This document shows, piece by piece, positions 26,633 to 39,118 of a DNA stretch of 64,000 nt. Both the position numbers and the translations under genes were made by a program. This DNA is from Dromaius novaehollandiae (taxonomy: Eukaryota > Chordata > Aves > Casuariiformes > Dromaiidae). The notes beneath the pieces were generated by a model. The model was not told where the DNA came from and ran no database searches. It saw only the letters and a program-made list of their open reading frames with translations. The stretch's first letter is position 1. Each line of letters begins with the position of its first letter. The stretch is from the NCBI RefSeq assembly GCF_036370855.1, contig NC_088110.1, positions 20,021,501 to 20,085,500 of the forward strand. Reading direction: 5' to 3'.

Positions 26633-29600
26633 AATTCAGCCTGCTTCTCAACTGGGAGAAGCTCCGGTTCTCTGAAGGTAGTAAAGTACATGCAAACATC
26701 TCTCAGTACACTTCATCCATTTCTAGCTGTAACTCAGTAATCCTTTGCTTTTATTGCTTTAGCTTAATTTTAGTACAAGATTTTCCTTGCCATTCACCTG
26801 CCCGCTGCTAAATCCCATGATAATATTTGCAGCGTGGTGTACAAGTGTGGGCATGCTGTAGCAATTATAGACACCAGAAAAAGTTTGTTATAAAATGGCT
26901 AGTAACGTAATGGCTAGTATGCAAAGCACTAAACCCACCGCATCATGGGTTAGCTGCCACATTCAAATATAGGTCACATGTGCAAAAGCAGATTTGAAAA
27001 GATAAGCTGCTAAACTCTCCCATCTCTGGGAGACAGTCAAGCTGACAGACTAAAACAACTGAGCTAACTTGATCTTTAATCCAGCACTGTCGTAAACTAT
27101 CTAGAAAGATATTATCAAGCAGTAAGTGGCACGCATAGATGACTTGAAGGGTAAGAACTGGAAATCACTATGAGAAACTGAGAAAATCAAGATTTTGAGA
27201 GCTAAAAACTACTGTAATTGCATAATTGCATAAAGTACAAGGCAGAAGAAAGTCAGCCCTCTTTCCATGATTCCAGACAAGCAAAAAATGTTTGGTGTTA
27301 ATCTGGATTAATTCCTGCGTTGGCTCACTGCGTGTCTGTGCAGATGCTGTGTCAGCACAAGTGAAAGGCAACACAGACCTGCTCATAGTAAGGGAGAAGG
27401 GAAGATCACTGTTTTCTTGAGTTTTTCCAGTTCAAACTGAGTTGTTTTGCACAGTGACACTTCTGTGACTCTTGAGGATGCTTTGAGTAACTAGCTTTTC
27501 CAAGGTCCTAAAGATCTCATTTTAAACTGAGTTAGTAGACAGCTGTGTTAAGATGCAAGCAGGCCTGTGATCCTAAACTAGCTCCAGAAGAGGATGGGTA
27601 GGCTTCCACACCTAAAGGTGCTTGCTTAATAAAAATATAACCCCAGACACTTCTGTTAAGGTCTCCTAAGGAGGAATTCTTTCAGCTGTGGAGAGCCTCA
27701 TTACACCTGCCAGGCTGTTTCTAGTTTCTACTCCAAAGAGAGTCAGGTGGAGGAATTCAACCCTTGGGAAGAACGGATGTAATTAGAAAAGGGCTTGGGA
27801 ATTCCTTGGGAAGACTGTGTTTGATCCTGTTGTCAAGTTTCATCTATACGAGTGAATGAAGGGCTGTGGTACAGAAAGAAAGAAATCTTTTGTTTTGGTA
27901 TTGTAAGGTTTTATAGCTGTCAGAGGGCTGGAGAAAACATTGCACTGGAGACTGTCAGGGTGCAAATACTGTGTGCCAGGAGGTGACTTTGCTGACGCTG
28001 TTATTTTTAGCCGCTAAATTCTATTTCCCTTTTGAAAGAGAGTAGTCAAAAAGATGAAGTGGGTGTGCAGTACAAAGAAAGGCTCTTAGGAGTCAAGCCA
28101 GAAACTTGTGTGATTCTGCTGAGGTAGCAATGCTTCCACTGAAGGAATCCTGAGCAGAAAGTCTGCTAATACTGGATGAAGGCAGTGAGTGGCATCATGG
28201 TATCACAGAAGAAGCAGCAGAGGAAAAATGAGATGATTTACATGGCAAAGATAAAGATCAGATGCAGAGGAAAGGTTGTTCTCAGGATGGGGATCCTGCC
28301 TGTATTTCAGTGTCCTGTTTCCAGTGTCCATGTGCAATCATGATAATCAGTATCTGCTGCAGATTATGGAAAGCAAGCCATTTGCCAATGGAGTTTGTGT
28401 TGCTTTCTCTCGATCCTGCAATCCCCACCGGCAAGAAGAAAAGCAGTTAAGTCTCCCTCTCTCCTTCAAACTCCTCCTGTGAACTGAAGTGCTATGCCTT
28501 CTTCATTACTTGCAGAAATACATAACCTTAATAACAAATCTTGATTATATGAAAATCTAGTATGTTTGGGCTCATAGAGCCATTATTAGTCTATGATTAA
28601 AAGGGAGAATGACACAGAAGGCACTAAAAGAAGGGGTATGGATCCTGACAGGTATAACAAAACAAGTGTCTGAGCAAATAGCACAGGTGCTAATTTATCC
28701 TCCTTGCAGGGGAGAACTGTGTGGCTCTGGATAACAAAGTTGCTCACTGGTGTTCCTGGGTCATCGGCTTGAAATCACAGCAGGAAGGAGCTCATTCAAA
28801 GCTGCTGAGTTATCTTTTGGAAGAGACATTTGCTCCAGCTCAGACCCCATAGGGTGCCAGTTCTAGCCGGGCACATACTGGAGCAGTTATGGTTGTCGTG
28901 TCTCAAGCGGGGCTGCCTGACGTGGTGGAGGCTGTGACACTCCACCCCGGGCCTTGCCTGCGCAGAGCCTGCGGGAGGGCTCTGCTCCTCGCCCTGCTGC
29001 GATGCCCCCTCCGCCGGGTGCTTCTGCAGAAGTTAAAGGCTGTGCACTGAAGCTGGTGAAGGTGGCACAAGGCGAAGCAAACCTGCGCTGCCAACACAGA
29101 TGAACAAAGAACTTTGTCCCCCAGCGTACTGAGGTGTCATCAGGATGATATTTATCTGTGTGTTGACCGTCTCAGGAAGCGCTTGCAAAATATTTGCTCA
29201 GTGCCCTGACATTTTTCAGTGATTTCTTGGCTTACGTTCCTCTCCTCCACTCAAAAATCTAAACTCATATCATTTTAACAAGGCAGGCATCACACCAGCA
29301 GAAAGTAGAGCTGCCTTCTTCCAGGGATATGGTTAAAGGTGGTAGTACCAAGAATCGTAACTGAAAGCTATAGTCAGGAGGAGTGGAAATGAAGCTAAAG
29401 CAAAATTGCTCGAAGCTATTGAGGCTTACAGTACACAAAACATAGCTTCCCAGCTTGAGGAAAGGCAACAGAAGGGACATATAAATGCAATGTGAGATAC
29501 ATGGATAGGAATACTACTTTGGCAGGCTCCTTCTGTGTTATATTCTCAGTGGCAGCACCTACAAATCATCTGCTCTGTTATGTTTTATTATCTGTAAGTA

Positions 29601-30085
29601 AACGATAAGGCCACTATTGTTTTAAAATTCAATCTATCACACTAATTTCAACCCCCAGTGCTATAATATTAACTTTCTTTTTATTATATAGTCCTTCGCC
29701 TTCAGGAAAACAGTAAAGAAGATGTTAAAGTTGCCATAAACAACTGATGTTTTTAAACATATTTCTTCTTTTGCCAACATGATTCCATCATATGGTGTAG
29801 GAGAAATCAGAAATATAGATAAGTATAGCTGGTATATTGGCCTCAGAAGTACAAATTGTTTTTTTAATGCCAGGCTTGCACAGATTTATTTTCCAAAAAC
29901 ATCAGTGTAATTTTTGTTACTGTAGACATCATTCCAGTAGTAAGATAACAACAGCATAAATTGTAGTGATAATGCTAACATTAGCCCTGATTTCTTGCTG
30001 TTACCAACTGTAGGCACAAATAGTGCCTTTCCTTGTTTTCTTCCTCAGTCTTGAAGCAAGAAGCTCTCAGGAAAGAGCAAAATCT

Positions 30086-30190
30086 TCATCTCCATTTTAC
30101 AGATGGGGAAACTGAGGCACAGAGTGGTACTGTGACGTGCCCAAAGTCAGCGAAGGGCAGAGCAGTTGCAGAGCTGAGAAGAGCGCAACT
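30086..30190 (-). repeat. MIR / CORE-SINE-like ancient repeat
   Basis: Read on +, CATTTTACAGATGGGGAAAC followed by TGAGGCACAGAGTGG and GTGCCCAAAGTCAG is the reverse complement of the MIR core (CTCTGTGCCTCAGTTTCC...CTGTAAAATG). It is well preserved over about 60 nt and decays beyond. Confidence 0.7.
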
Positions 30191-32268
30191 GTGTCTGGTG
30201 CCCTGGAGGAAGTCTGCCCTGACAAGCCCCGAGCTGCAGACAGCCGCTGTGCATGTGCAGACCTGTCTGCACCCGGGCAGGGGCTGTGGTGGTGACTAGG
30301 AAGTCCACGTTGCAATGCAGTGTTTTGAGTCCCTTAAAAAAGGCTCTTCATCTTTTTGGGTGCAGCTGTTCCTCGTATGGAGAAAGCTGCCTCTGTCCTC
30401 TTGCCGCAGCCTTATCGAATGTCCCTCGTATTTGCCTTCCAAAAGGCTGAGGTCAAATGAGAAAAGAAAATGAACGGTCACCTGATTTCCATAGTGTTCA
30501 CTGTTTTCTCCTCGATGCTTTGCAAGAGTTTTGTTTAAACATACTAACTTCCGGCCTTAACTAAGGAGCAGTATGAACAAGCAAAGAAGCCACCACCCTT
30601 CTCATACACATATAAATGGCCCAGCAGTGGTCACGTACCAGCAGCACTTCAGACGGTGCTCAAAATTTGACCCGATGCTACAAAACCACAGCACAGCCTT
30701 AGTTAGGTCCTCTGTTTAACCATACTCTTTGTTCTCATGGGCCTACAGCAAAATGAACAGAAATGAAGAGTGCCTATTTGGAATTTTACAATATTTTTTG
30801 AATGAGTTTTTGCAAATCAGCTGCTAAAAATGTATCTGTAGTTTTTTAACAAAAATTTTCCTGTAAAATCAACTAGAATTTTCACTCTTGCTGGGCTTTC
30901 TTCTCCTACTGTAGTAACCCAGAACTTTTGTACAACAAGAATGGTTATTTTTTCCTTGCCTTTTCCCAGCTAAAACATGTCCAGAAAGACCATTTGTCTT
31001 CTCCACACCAAGGGAAGCCTAATTAGAAAACATGTTCCTTTTGCCCCGGCGAAATCAGCCAATCCTGAAAACATTTATCTTTTAAACAGTAAAAATGAAA
31101 AGAAAGTAATGTTAAACCAGCATGACACATGAACTCACACACAATGAAGAGCAATTGCAATTTGTTTTATCCTCAGCTGATCCAAATTTTTCTGAAAAGC
31201 CTGGTTTTTGATAGGATATTTAAACACAATTTTGGACTGCCCTGGGAGGCAGTGAATTTGTTCTTGCCACATATGAATAAAGGCCTGATGTCTGAATGCC
31301 TAAAAAATTTTAAATAATATATGTCAGCAAAAAATATTATTTCCAAGGCTATTGTACTCTCAGGTTTTCTGCTTGAATATTTCAACAGCAATTATTAGTG
31401 TTGATATTTTTATCATCACAGAGGTTTTCACAAAACTTGGTGATTCTTTTTGTTTTTGCAAAATTGTCCCTTTATTCCAAGGAGTGTAGCATCGATACAT
31501 TGCTTATTCCATTTTCACTTCTTTTGCAGATCAGCTGTGGTATCTTCAGTTTAATTTATTTTTAGGTATTTTTAGATGTCTTGACAAAATGGGTTTTTTC
31601 CTTTTCTGCTTGTCACCATAGGCATCAGTCATTAACTGGCTGGGGTGGATTTTTCATAGTCAAATTTTAAATCACATATTGCTTTTCTTAATTATGAAGT
31701 CATGCAGCACTTTTTCAGCTCCCTCATTAGAAAACAGATATAACCAACCAGTGTAATATGTAGATTAAATTCCGGATATTTTAGCCAACTTTACTGTTCA
31801 AAGACTATTGTGAGTTTTTGAATGTTTGGTTATATTAATTTTTCATGAACATTCACAGCAGTAAAGATTATCAGCTAGTTTACTGTTAGTAGGTAATAAT
31901 CATGAAAGGACATGTTAAAAACTATTTTGTAATTTAAAGATGTATTTACGGCAGACATACTCTCTTTCCACTATTTGAAACATATATAATTTTAGTTTTG
32001 AATCAGTGTTTTCAAATACCTTAGCCATCTTGTCTTCACAAGGGCCAACCTTGAATTGCTTCCTTTTTCTTCTCTTGTTTTTGTTTCACCAGATCAACAT
32101 GGGTTTGTTCTCTGAGGAAGCTTCTGGAGCATGAACACTTGTGCCAGCACAAGAGGCTGGCTGGGGTAGAGATGGAAAGAAGCAGACAAGGACAGCAGAA
32201 GGAGGGACTATCATTTTTCATTATAAGTGCTGGATGAAGATGTACGTGAAACTTCAGCTTTAAACTGA

Positions 32269-32350
32269 CTGTGCCTCAGCTCTTCAGCTATGTGAGCAGA
32301 GTTAATAATCTCCCACTGTTTTCCTGTCCTGTCTTCTGCTATTATCTGTA
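32269..32350 (+). repeat. Possible MIR-like relic
   Basis: CTGTGCCTCAGCTCTTCAGC followed by GAGCAGAGTTAATAATCTCC resembles the MIR 'CTGTGCCTCAGTTTCC...AATGGGGATAATAAT' part. It is strongly diverged. Confidence 0.35.
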
Positions 32351-32720
32351 CTGAGATGCAAAGAAGCACTTGCTTTAGTTAAAAACCTCCATGCACTTCT
32401 ATAACAATTGCAGCTACAGCTGCAAATCATTCTACCTACGGGTTGCATTCTTCCATGTGAAACGTGACATCCATTGATAACTTAGCTACCTGTAGCTGAA
32501 CTATAACTTTGGATTTTTTTAGATAATTTTTGTTCTTGCATATTCTTTTGTCCTTTGAGAAAAAACATCTGAACTTTCCTACAACCTGAAATAAAATATA
32601 TCTTTTAAAAACCCAGCCCCAGACTTCCTGGCTGACCTAGTGTGAGCCACAGCTGCTCTGCATACGTTATTTCCTCTCTTAAAAAAAAAAACACAAATGA
32701 TCAGCTACAATCTGGCAACA

Positions 32721-32764
32721 CCTTGCTTTTCCATTGACCTCACCTTGCTTTTCCATTGACCTCA
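32721..32764. repeat. Perfect tandem duplication of a 22-nt unit
   Basis: The unit starts CCTTGCTTTTCCATTGACCT and ends CA; two identical copies are adjacent. Confidence 0.95.
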
Positions 32765-32881
32765 TCTCTCATCTTCTGGGGGTAGCAAGCTGCTTCTTAC
32801 AACCTGAAGTAGAGATGTTAGTGATCAGAGTGTATCCTTGATGCATGATACGAACCATCTGAGATATCTACTTCTCCAGCC

Positions 32882-32959
32882 CTGGTCTCCTCCCTGGCAT
32901 CTTTTCTGATTTTTTCTGACATTTTTTGATTTTTTTTGACTGGTCTCCTCCCTGGCATC
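32882..32959. repeat. Tandem duplication of about 58 nt, T-rich spacer
   Basis: CTGGTCTCCTCCCTGGCATC occurs at 32882-32901 and again at 32940-32959. The spacer itself is built from repeated TTTTCTGA/TTTTTTGA words. Confidence 0.9.
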
Positions 32960-33483
32960 AAAGTCCCTTGCTGACATTCACCTTAGGAAGAGGTTAAGAA
33001 CTCTTTTGTTTTGCCCTGTCTGTATGAGTCACGATTTTCTTTTGCTGCATTTTTGGTTTGGCCATTTTATTTAGCAAGATATATCCTTTCTGCAACAATA
33101 CTATTATTGTGATAATAAGTGTTACAATCTGGCTACTGTTAGAATATAGAATTTTTCCATGAACAACTTCCACTCTTGACTTTCTTTGCCTTTGTAACCA
33201 AGTCCCTCCTTCTGTAGGAGCAGCCAGGGTCTCCTCTCTCCTCTGATGACTTCTGTCATCAAATTGGCAGCTCTACATGTTACTTCCATTTGTGCTGCCA
33301 GACCAGCAGAAGCTGTTGGTGCCTGTCACCTACTAGGATCTGGTCTTTTGTATTTTCTTTAGAGAGCTTACAAGGAACTCCTTCTCCAGTTATATTCCTG
33401 CATGGTTTTTTTCCTTGAGTTTTGTATATTTTACTTCTGGTAAAATGTTCTCATGTTTTGTTTTGTTTTCACAAAATACCTGC

Positions 33484-33505
33484 AAAAAAAAAAAAAAAAA
33501 AAAAA
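33484..33505. repeat. Poly(A) run, 22 nt
   Basis: Uninterrupted A run in AT-rich intergenic DNA with no recognisable retroposed body upstream. Confidence 0.95.
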
Positions 33506-34842
33506 CCTCTGTTTTTCCATATTTGAACACTGACTTTGATATAAATATTTGGATAAATCTATGATTAAGTTATGATTACTATTTGAGTAGAAATCACTAG
33601 GAAACTGAAGTTTCTCAGCTATAACTTCTTCATTATTTTTAATAGGGCAAAAACGTTAGTTAAAATTATCAACAACATTGACAAATGTGGCCTTCCTTTA
33701 ATCTATTTCCTTGTGGGGTAATAAATCAGGACTCATCTTCTGGTCTAACATTAAAAACTTTAGATTCCATGTGTAAGCTGCTTGTGTGCCCACAACATGT
33801 GGGTGAATGCAAGGTGCTTATATACATTTTATAAATGCATATATGGAAACAGAATGGAGCACTTTCAATTATCATGGTTTTTTTTAAGGCTTAAATATAT
33901 TGGATGTTTTCCTTGAAGCCCAGCTGCTGGAATCAGCAGAGTCCATGAGACTCTTAGTGTTTATTAAAAAAAAAGTACATTACAAACTCCCTTGATTGCA
34001 GAGAAATCTTAAAAACAGGAAGTAAGGGCATCCCAAAGGTTTAGAAACCAGAAAGTAAAGCATTCAAAATTTGTCTAAGACAAACCAGAAACTGTAACAA
34101 TTGTTGTGTTTATCTCAGGCAGGGGCATTATTAATGCAGGAGGCTAGTGACACTGCATGAAGAGACCTCAGCCCATGAAGATGGTAAAAGAGGAGAGATT
34201 ATTGCTGGTTGGAAGTGTCACACCTCAGAGTTAATGTTACACTTTCTTTCTTACAACTTCCTTTTTTTTTTTTCCTCTCTGTTAGTAACAGTCATAACAA
34301 AATGTGTCCTTGGTGAAGGACAAAGGAGCGTCATCAAAGGTGACAGTATTTTTTTTTTAAATATTAATTAAAAGGCCTAGGCTGGCTAAAACTTGATTTG
34401 AGCTTTTGTACACTTAAAGAGTCTTAACAATATGCTTTTACACAGGTGGAATCAGAGAACAAAAAGGAAGAAACCTCTGTCTCCCTACCTAATCTCAGCA
34501 ATATATCATTCATTATTCTCCACAGGATTAAAGGTAAGCTTTTTATTGGTGCCTTTGAAACTCAGCAGGGCAGATATCCTTTACAGAAATGGGGTTAAAA
34601 ATCCCTGATATGTGGCAAAAAGGTTCTAGAGACAAGACAGCTAGGTTTAAATTACCTGGGAAAGCTTATCTGTGTTCTACCTTTTGTCTTTCCTTCAGCA
34701 AAAAAGAAGTATTCTGTAGCTTAGGTCTAGAAAAAAAGCACTTTCTAAATCATAAGGGAAATGTAAAAGGCATTTTTCTTGAAAGGGGAGAAGGTATCTT
34801 AAAATCATTAGTCCAGTTTCAGGAAAAAAAAGTGGAGAAAAC

Positions 34843-34872
34843 TGTGTGTGTGTGTGTTTGTGCATGTGTGTG
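34843..34872. repeat. TG-rich microsatellite
   Basis: A (TG)n block, a short interruption TTTGTGCA, then a second short TG block. Confidence 0.85.
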
Positions 34873-36677
34873 AAAATTTTAATGTTGTTATAAACACGCA
34901 CAAATATGGCCCAGATGCTCAGCTGAAGATAACTGAGCTTTGAGATCAGGTCAAATAAGCATTTGCAAATTCACATTCTTAGGTTCTTTCTTCATTCTAC
35001 ATGTTGGTTTCTGTTAAATGAGAGACATATTAGAAATCTTCCATTGAAAGAAGGCTTGTTTGTTTTTTCATGTTTTTCTCTCTGTTGGAAAAGTTTATTT
35101 ATTTATGTTTCTTTTTAAAACAGTTAATACAAGGAACACATTCAGATTTTCAGTCAAATGTTACTGATTGATTGAGAAGGTGTTGGTAGCTGGTACTACA
35201 AATGTATTGTGAAATTTCTGAATTTTGTAGCACAAAAAATCTGTCAGGAGATGCAAAAGGCTGCTTAGCTATAGTTTTTAATATGGTAAGTGAAATAATA
35301 TGATTTTATCTACAGATGAAAACATGCATTTGAGAAACAGAGCATGTTATGTGTTGGTTGATATCTGAATTGCTGAAAAATGGATCCTTTGCAAACTGCT
35401 TTGTCCTGCAAACTAGAAGGCAGTTTGAGAGACTAGAAAACTTGAGCAGCCTGTCCTGGTTATCTAATTTATTCAAGATTTTAGTTGTTAGTACATACAT
35501 TATCTGCATTTTCTCCTCCTTGATTAATTCCCTCTTTTAAATTGTTAACGAATATGTTAATAAGATCGCCCTCAATGGCAGGGTCTGTCGTACCTCACTT
35601 GATACCACCTCCTACCTTCATCTGTTGACGCACAAGATCTCCAACAGTGTATGTTAAAAAGATGCTTATCATAAAAAGTAGAACAGAAGGTTTTGACCCT
35701 TTTATGTGACTCATTCAGTTATGACTACAGTGCATAAAGATAACAGCAGTTGCAATAATGATTTGCACTCTATACAACTATGCTGGTCCTGGAGATACAC
35801 CAGATGGACTTTCTTCCAAGGTGCACACATCTGAAATGCATATCCCAGAAGAATATCTATTATTCCATCCCTGTTCAGAAAAAGTCGCTCAAGTGTATTG
35901 CTAGTTTTTCACTCATATTTTGATGTGAGATTTTGACGTGTTTTTATATGGTTACATACTTATCTGTGTTAGGACCCGTGTGCTCTTGTATGTACAGTTA
36001 ATTCTGGTGCTTTGATTAGCTAGAGGGCTTTTCTAAACTTTTCTGATGCAGCATGTGACAGATTAAAGCTGATCTTTGCATGAGTGCACATAGATGCAAC
36101 AAACTTCTCCCTTCCTGCGTGCCTTGAGGGAAGGCCTTAGACAATAATAAATCCCTGCACTCAGCCACGTACAGAGCAGAGAAAGCCAGGGCTTTCTGTG
36201 TTATGGTCCAGAAATACTATGGTCCCAGAAGTGCTTCCACTCATAGCAGCGAAGTCAGTGTTAACAAGACCTCAGCAGAATCACAGAAAAGTAAGAAATG
36301 ATCCGCTAGAGCATGTTGTATCAGTACTCGCTGTGTGGTGTTCCTGTTAGTGCAGCATACTGTAAGCTCCCACCATGGCCTTTCATGACTTCAGTTCAGA
36401 GCAGGGGCTAAGTGCTCTAGTCTAGCCTTGCTTATCATTGTGCCCAGCTTTCCTTAGTTATCCTCCTTTATGCCTCTAAGAGCTTACAGGGATAATGAGT
36501 GAGAGCAGAAGGCTAAAGCAGATGCTAACAGAGTGCTTTTCAATCCTTAACTTGCTTGTGGTGCTGCTCTGCAATGGGAAGGAAATGAAAGACTGAAAGA
36601 TAACTAGATGGAAGATCAAGACTTTTTCTTGCTGAGCCACAATACACTTCATTCAAAACTACTGTCAAATGCTTTTT

Positions 36678-36690
36678 CCCCCCCCCCCCC
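36678..36690. repeat. Poly(C) run, 13 nt
   Basis: Uninterrupted C run. The length of such runs is prone to assembly error. Confidence 0.9.
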
Positions 36691-37279
36691 AGTGCTGCCT
36701 GCCTGCCATCACGTTTACTCTTATGGAAGACAGTTGCATTACTGGGTTAAAAAGTATAGGAGAACAGTGTACCTGGTTCCCTACAGAGCTTCCTACGTTT
36801 GTTTTCTTGTTCTGCTGAGGCCTTGTTAGCAGAATTTCTCACTGTTGGTGGTGCTGAGTGGAAGCACTAAAGTACTCCAGGGAGCTCGAGCTGCTGGCAT
36901 TTTACCACTGTGGGTGCAGTGGCTGTGGTATTTCACATTTAATCCAAAGGTATGATTGCAGTTCTAATATATATACACAGGTGTTTGGTACAGCCAGCAA
37001 AAACTGTCCAAGACACGGTGTAAATAATCAGGTAGGTTAGGATGTTAAAAAACAAAAACAAAAGCCTCTTTCCTCTAACGTTCAGTTCAGATGTTCTCAC
37101 ATCTATTTTGGATTTTTATTTGATCCCAAATCACATGGCAGAGTTTCTGCTCAACTGAAACTTCAGAAAAATAATTCTGACAAATAAAAACTTCTCTTTT
37201 GGTATAGATAGCTTTGCTGTGAGGAAATACCATTCCTAAAACAAAACACCAGTATAAAACCGAGAAGACCAAGGCTTGA

Positions 37280-37361
37280 CTCTGTCTGTGAGACTTTTGG
37301 CACATGTCCTCACTCTCTGTGCCTTGATTCCTTTGAAAATATGCAATAAAGATTACCATCC
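37280..37361 (+). repeat. MIR-like ancient repeat
   Basis: TCTGTGAGACTTTTGGCACA, then CACTCTCTGTGCCTTGATTCC and GAAAATATGCAATAAAG, follow the MIR order 'GTGTGACCTTGGGCAAGT, CTCTGTGCCTCAGTTTCC, TGTAAAATG'. Confidence 0.5.
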
Positions 37362-38542
37362 TTTTCTAAATAGTTTTGACATCTACAGATGAAAATTGTT
37401 ACGGAAATGGAATATTATTACATTGTGTGTATGAGAAACATACACATAAAGGACAGTAATTCCCCAAATGTTTTTTTTAAATAGTATTTGCAAATAACAA
37501 TGGACAAGGTGATTGAACTGATGAACATCTGAGCACTCAGACAAATGTTGCAGCAGGCAACAGGCCAGCTACTTAAAAATACAACCTCCCTTCCTTCATG
37601 TCAACTTTTCCACTAACTACTTGAGTAGTTTACTTTAAATCAATGTTTACTTTAAATACTGTGATTAAGCAACAATAATTTACCAAAATTAAAATGAAAC
37701 TCTGATAAGCATGGAGCCAAGTAAACACTAGAACACTCTTTAGAAGAAGTCCACTTTGCAAGAAGCCCAGACTCCATTCTCTTGAGAAGATGGGCTGAGA
37801 ACGTCGTAACCATTACACAGTACGAACGTGTCTGCAGGTGACTCTTTTGTAAAGTCCATTATTTGAGTTCTGTTGCTACAGCTAGACAATATTCCTAAAG
37901 TTCAGATTCATGCTACAAAAGCATTTTGGGACACTGAAGGTGATAACTAAAACTTGATTAAGGCTTCTGAGCATAGCTGAAGGTACTGCCATGAGGATCA
38001 GGGGCTGGTACAGGACTCTTCCTACCATACGAACAGCCAAGAGGAAGGAGCTAGAGAACCGGAGGGAAAACCCTGCAAACTCTTCAGTTCCTGCTCCTAC
38101 TGGGGAGGCAGATAGGCAAAAGCACAGTGACAACAGTTGCTGGAAGGGGCATCATCGCCCTCCCCGACTGGCAGCAGTTGCTGCCCCCTCTCATCTCAAC
38201 TCTGGAATAGGCCAGCTGGGCAATGGCTGCTTGGCCGCTGCAAGCAACCTGCTGCTCTAGGCAACGTCCCAGTTTGCAGAGGCCTAGAACTAGTCTTGAT
38301 TACTAGGTCCTGTACATAAGCAATTTCAATTTCTATGACAAAGGAAAAACTTTGAGAAAATAAAGATGTGTATGAACAAGAGCTATACAACAACAGTACA
38401 TCCTTTGCGTTCGTTGGCCCCAGAATCCCAGTAGCCAGTCTGCGTGTACGTGTGAGTGCAAGCGTGGGACTGCCTACTTAGCCAAGAAGTAGTGAACAAT
38501 TCGGCAGTGTAGTATCACTCCATTTACAGGAGCTGACTTCAG

Positions 38543-38813
38543 TCCTTAACGATCACAGTCTTCTCCCTTCACAAGCTGGCATCTGCTCTCATAGGAAACT
38601 GGATTGACACACAATTCCAAGACTGTGGTATGCAAGTTTTCTGGGGAACAGGTTTAAAAAACCTGCTTCAGAGTCCTGTATGTGAAAAGTTCAAAGAACA
38701 GCTTGAAAGCGAAGCAATCTCTGTGAAGCCTCTGCTCGTAGCTTTTGCAGCGCTAATCAGAAAATCTAGCTTAGCTAATGTACATCCTGCTAAGGAGTCC
38801 AAATATTATGATG
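38543..38813 (+). CDS. Candidate coding exon of an unrecognised gene
   Basis: A frame opens after an in-frame TGA (at about 38535) and runs to a strong donor (GATG|GTGAGT at 38814). It encodes about 90 residues, including LASALIGNWIDTQFQDCG, FWGTGLKNLLQSPVCEKF and LLVAFAALIRKSSLANVH. The composition is protein-like (amphipathic, K/E/L-rich, no low complexity). Possible acceptors are CTTCAG (ending 38542), TTCACAAG (ending 38575) and CTCATAG (ending 38594), so the true start is unclear. If the GTGAGT is used, the phase-1 end joins perfectly to a good acceptor at 39083. I do not recognise the protein and no homolog comes to mind; it looks helical. It could be a real exon, a decayed pseudogene exon or a chance frame. 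Confidence 0.35.
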
Positions 38814-39083
38814 GTGAGTAAATACTTAGGCTAGATAGCCTATCAGTGACAGTCTCTAAAATATTTGTTCCTCCTGACTAATGACTCTTTGACACTGCCT
38901 TTGTTTTACAAGTGGGAATTGACAGGATAGAGCTATTCAGCTTCCATCCTCTATACAAAAGCTTTATTTTCTCTGTAGTACTTATGAGAAAATGGCATCA
39001 GGTTTGTGACCATTATTTATTACATCCATGAGGCTACCTAGCCAGTCCTGTGATTCTCTTTCATGCTTTGCTTTATTCTTCAG

Positions 39084-39118
39084 GGGAGGTAATCAACACT
39101 TCATTACCAAAACGATAA
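39084..39118 (+). CDS. Candidate terminal exon joining the 38.5 kb exon
   Basis: A very good acceptor (TTTGCTTTATTCTTCAG, ending 39083) is followed by GG, which completes the split codon from 38813. The frame then reads EVINTSLPKR and stops at TAA (39116-39118). The implied intron is 270 nt, a usual short bird intron. The phase agreement is the main evidence. No AATAAA was found close downstream; the nearest one noticed is at about 40759. Confidence 0.3.

Larger units (their letters stand above)
26101..38542. other. Long AT-rich intergenic stretch
   Basis: No gene recognised. It contains small tandem duplications (26607-26632, 32721-32764, 32882-32959), poly(A) at 33484-33505, a TG-rich tract at about 34843-34872, poly(C) at 36678-36690, MIR-like relics (30086-30190, 32269-32350, 37280-37361) and a hairpin at 37426-37446. 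The AT-rich parts may include conserved non-coding DNA, which one sequence cannot show. Confidence 0.65.
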
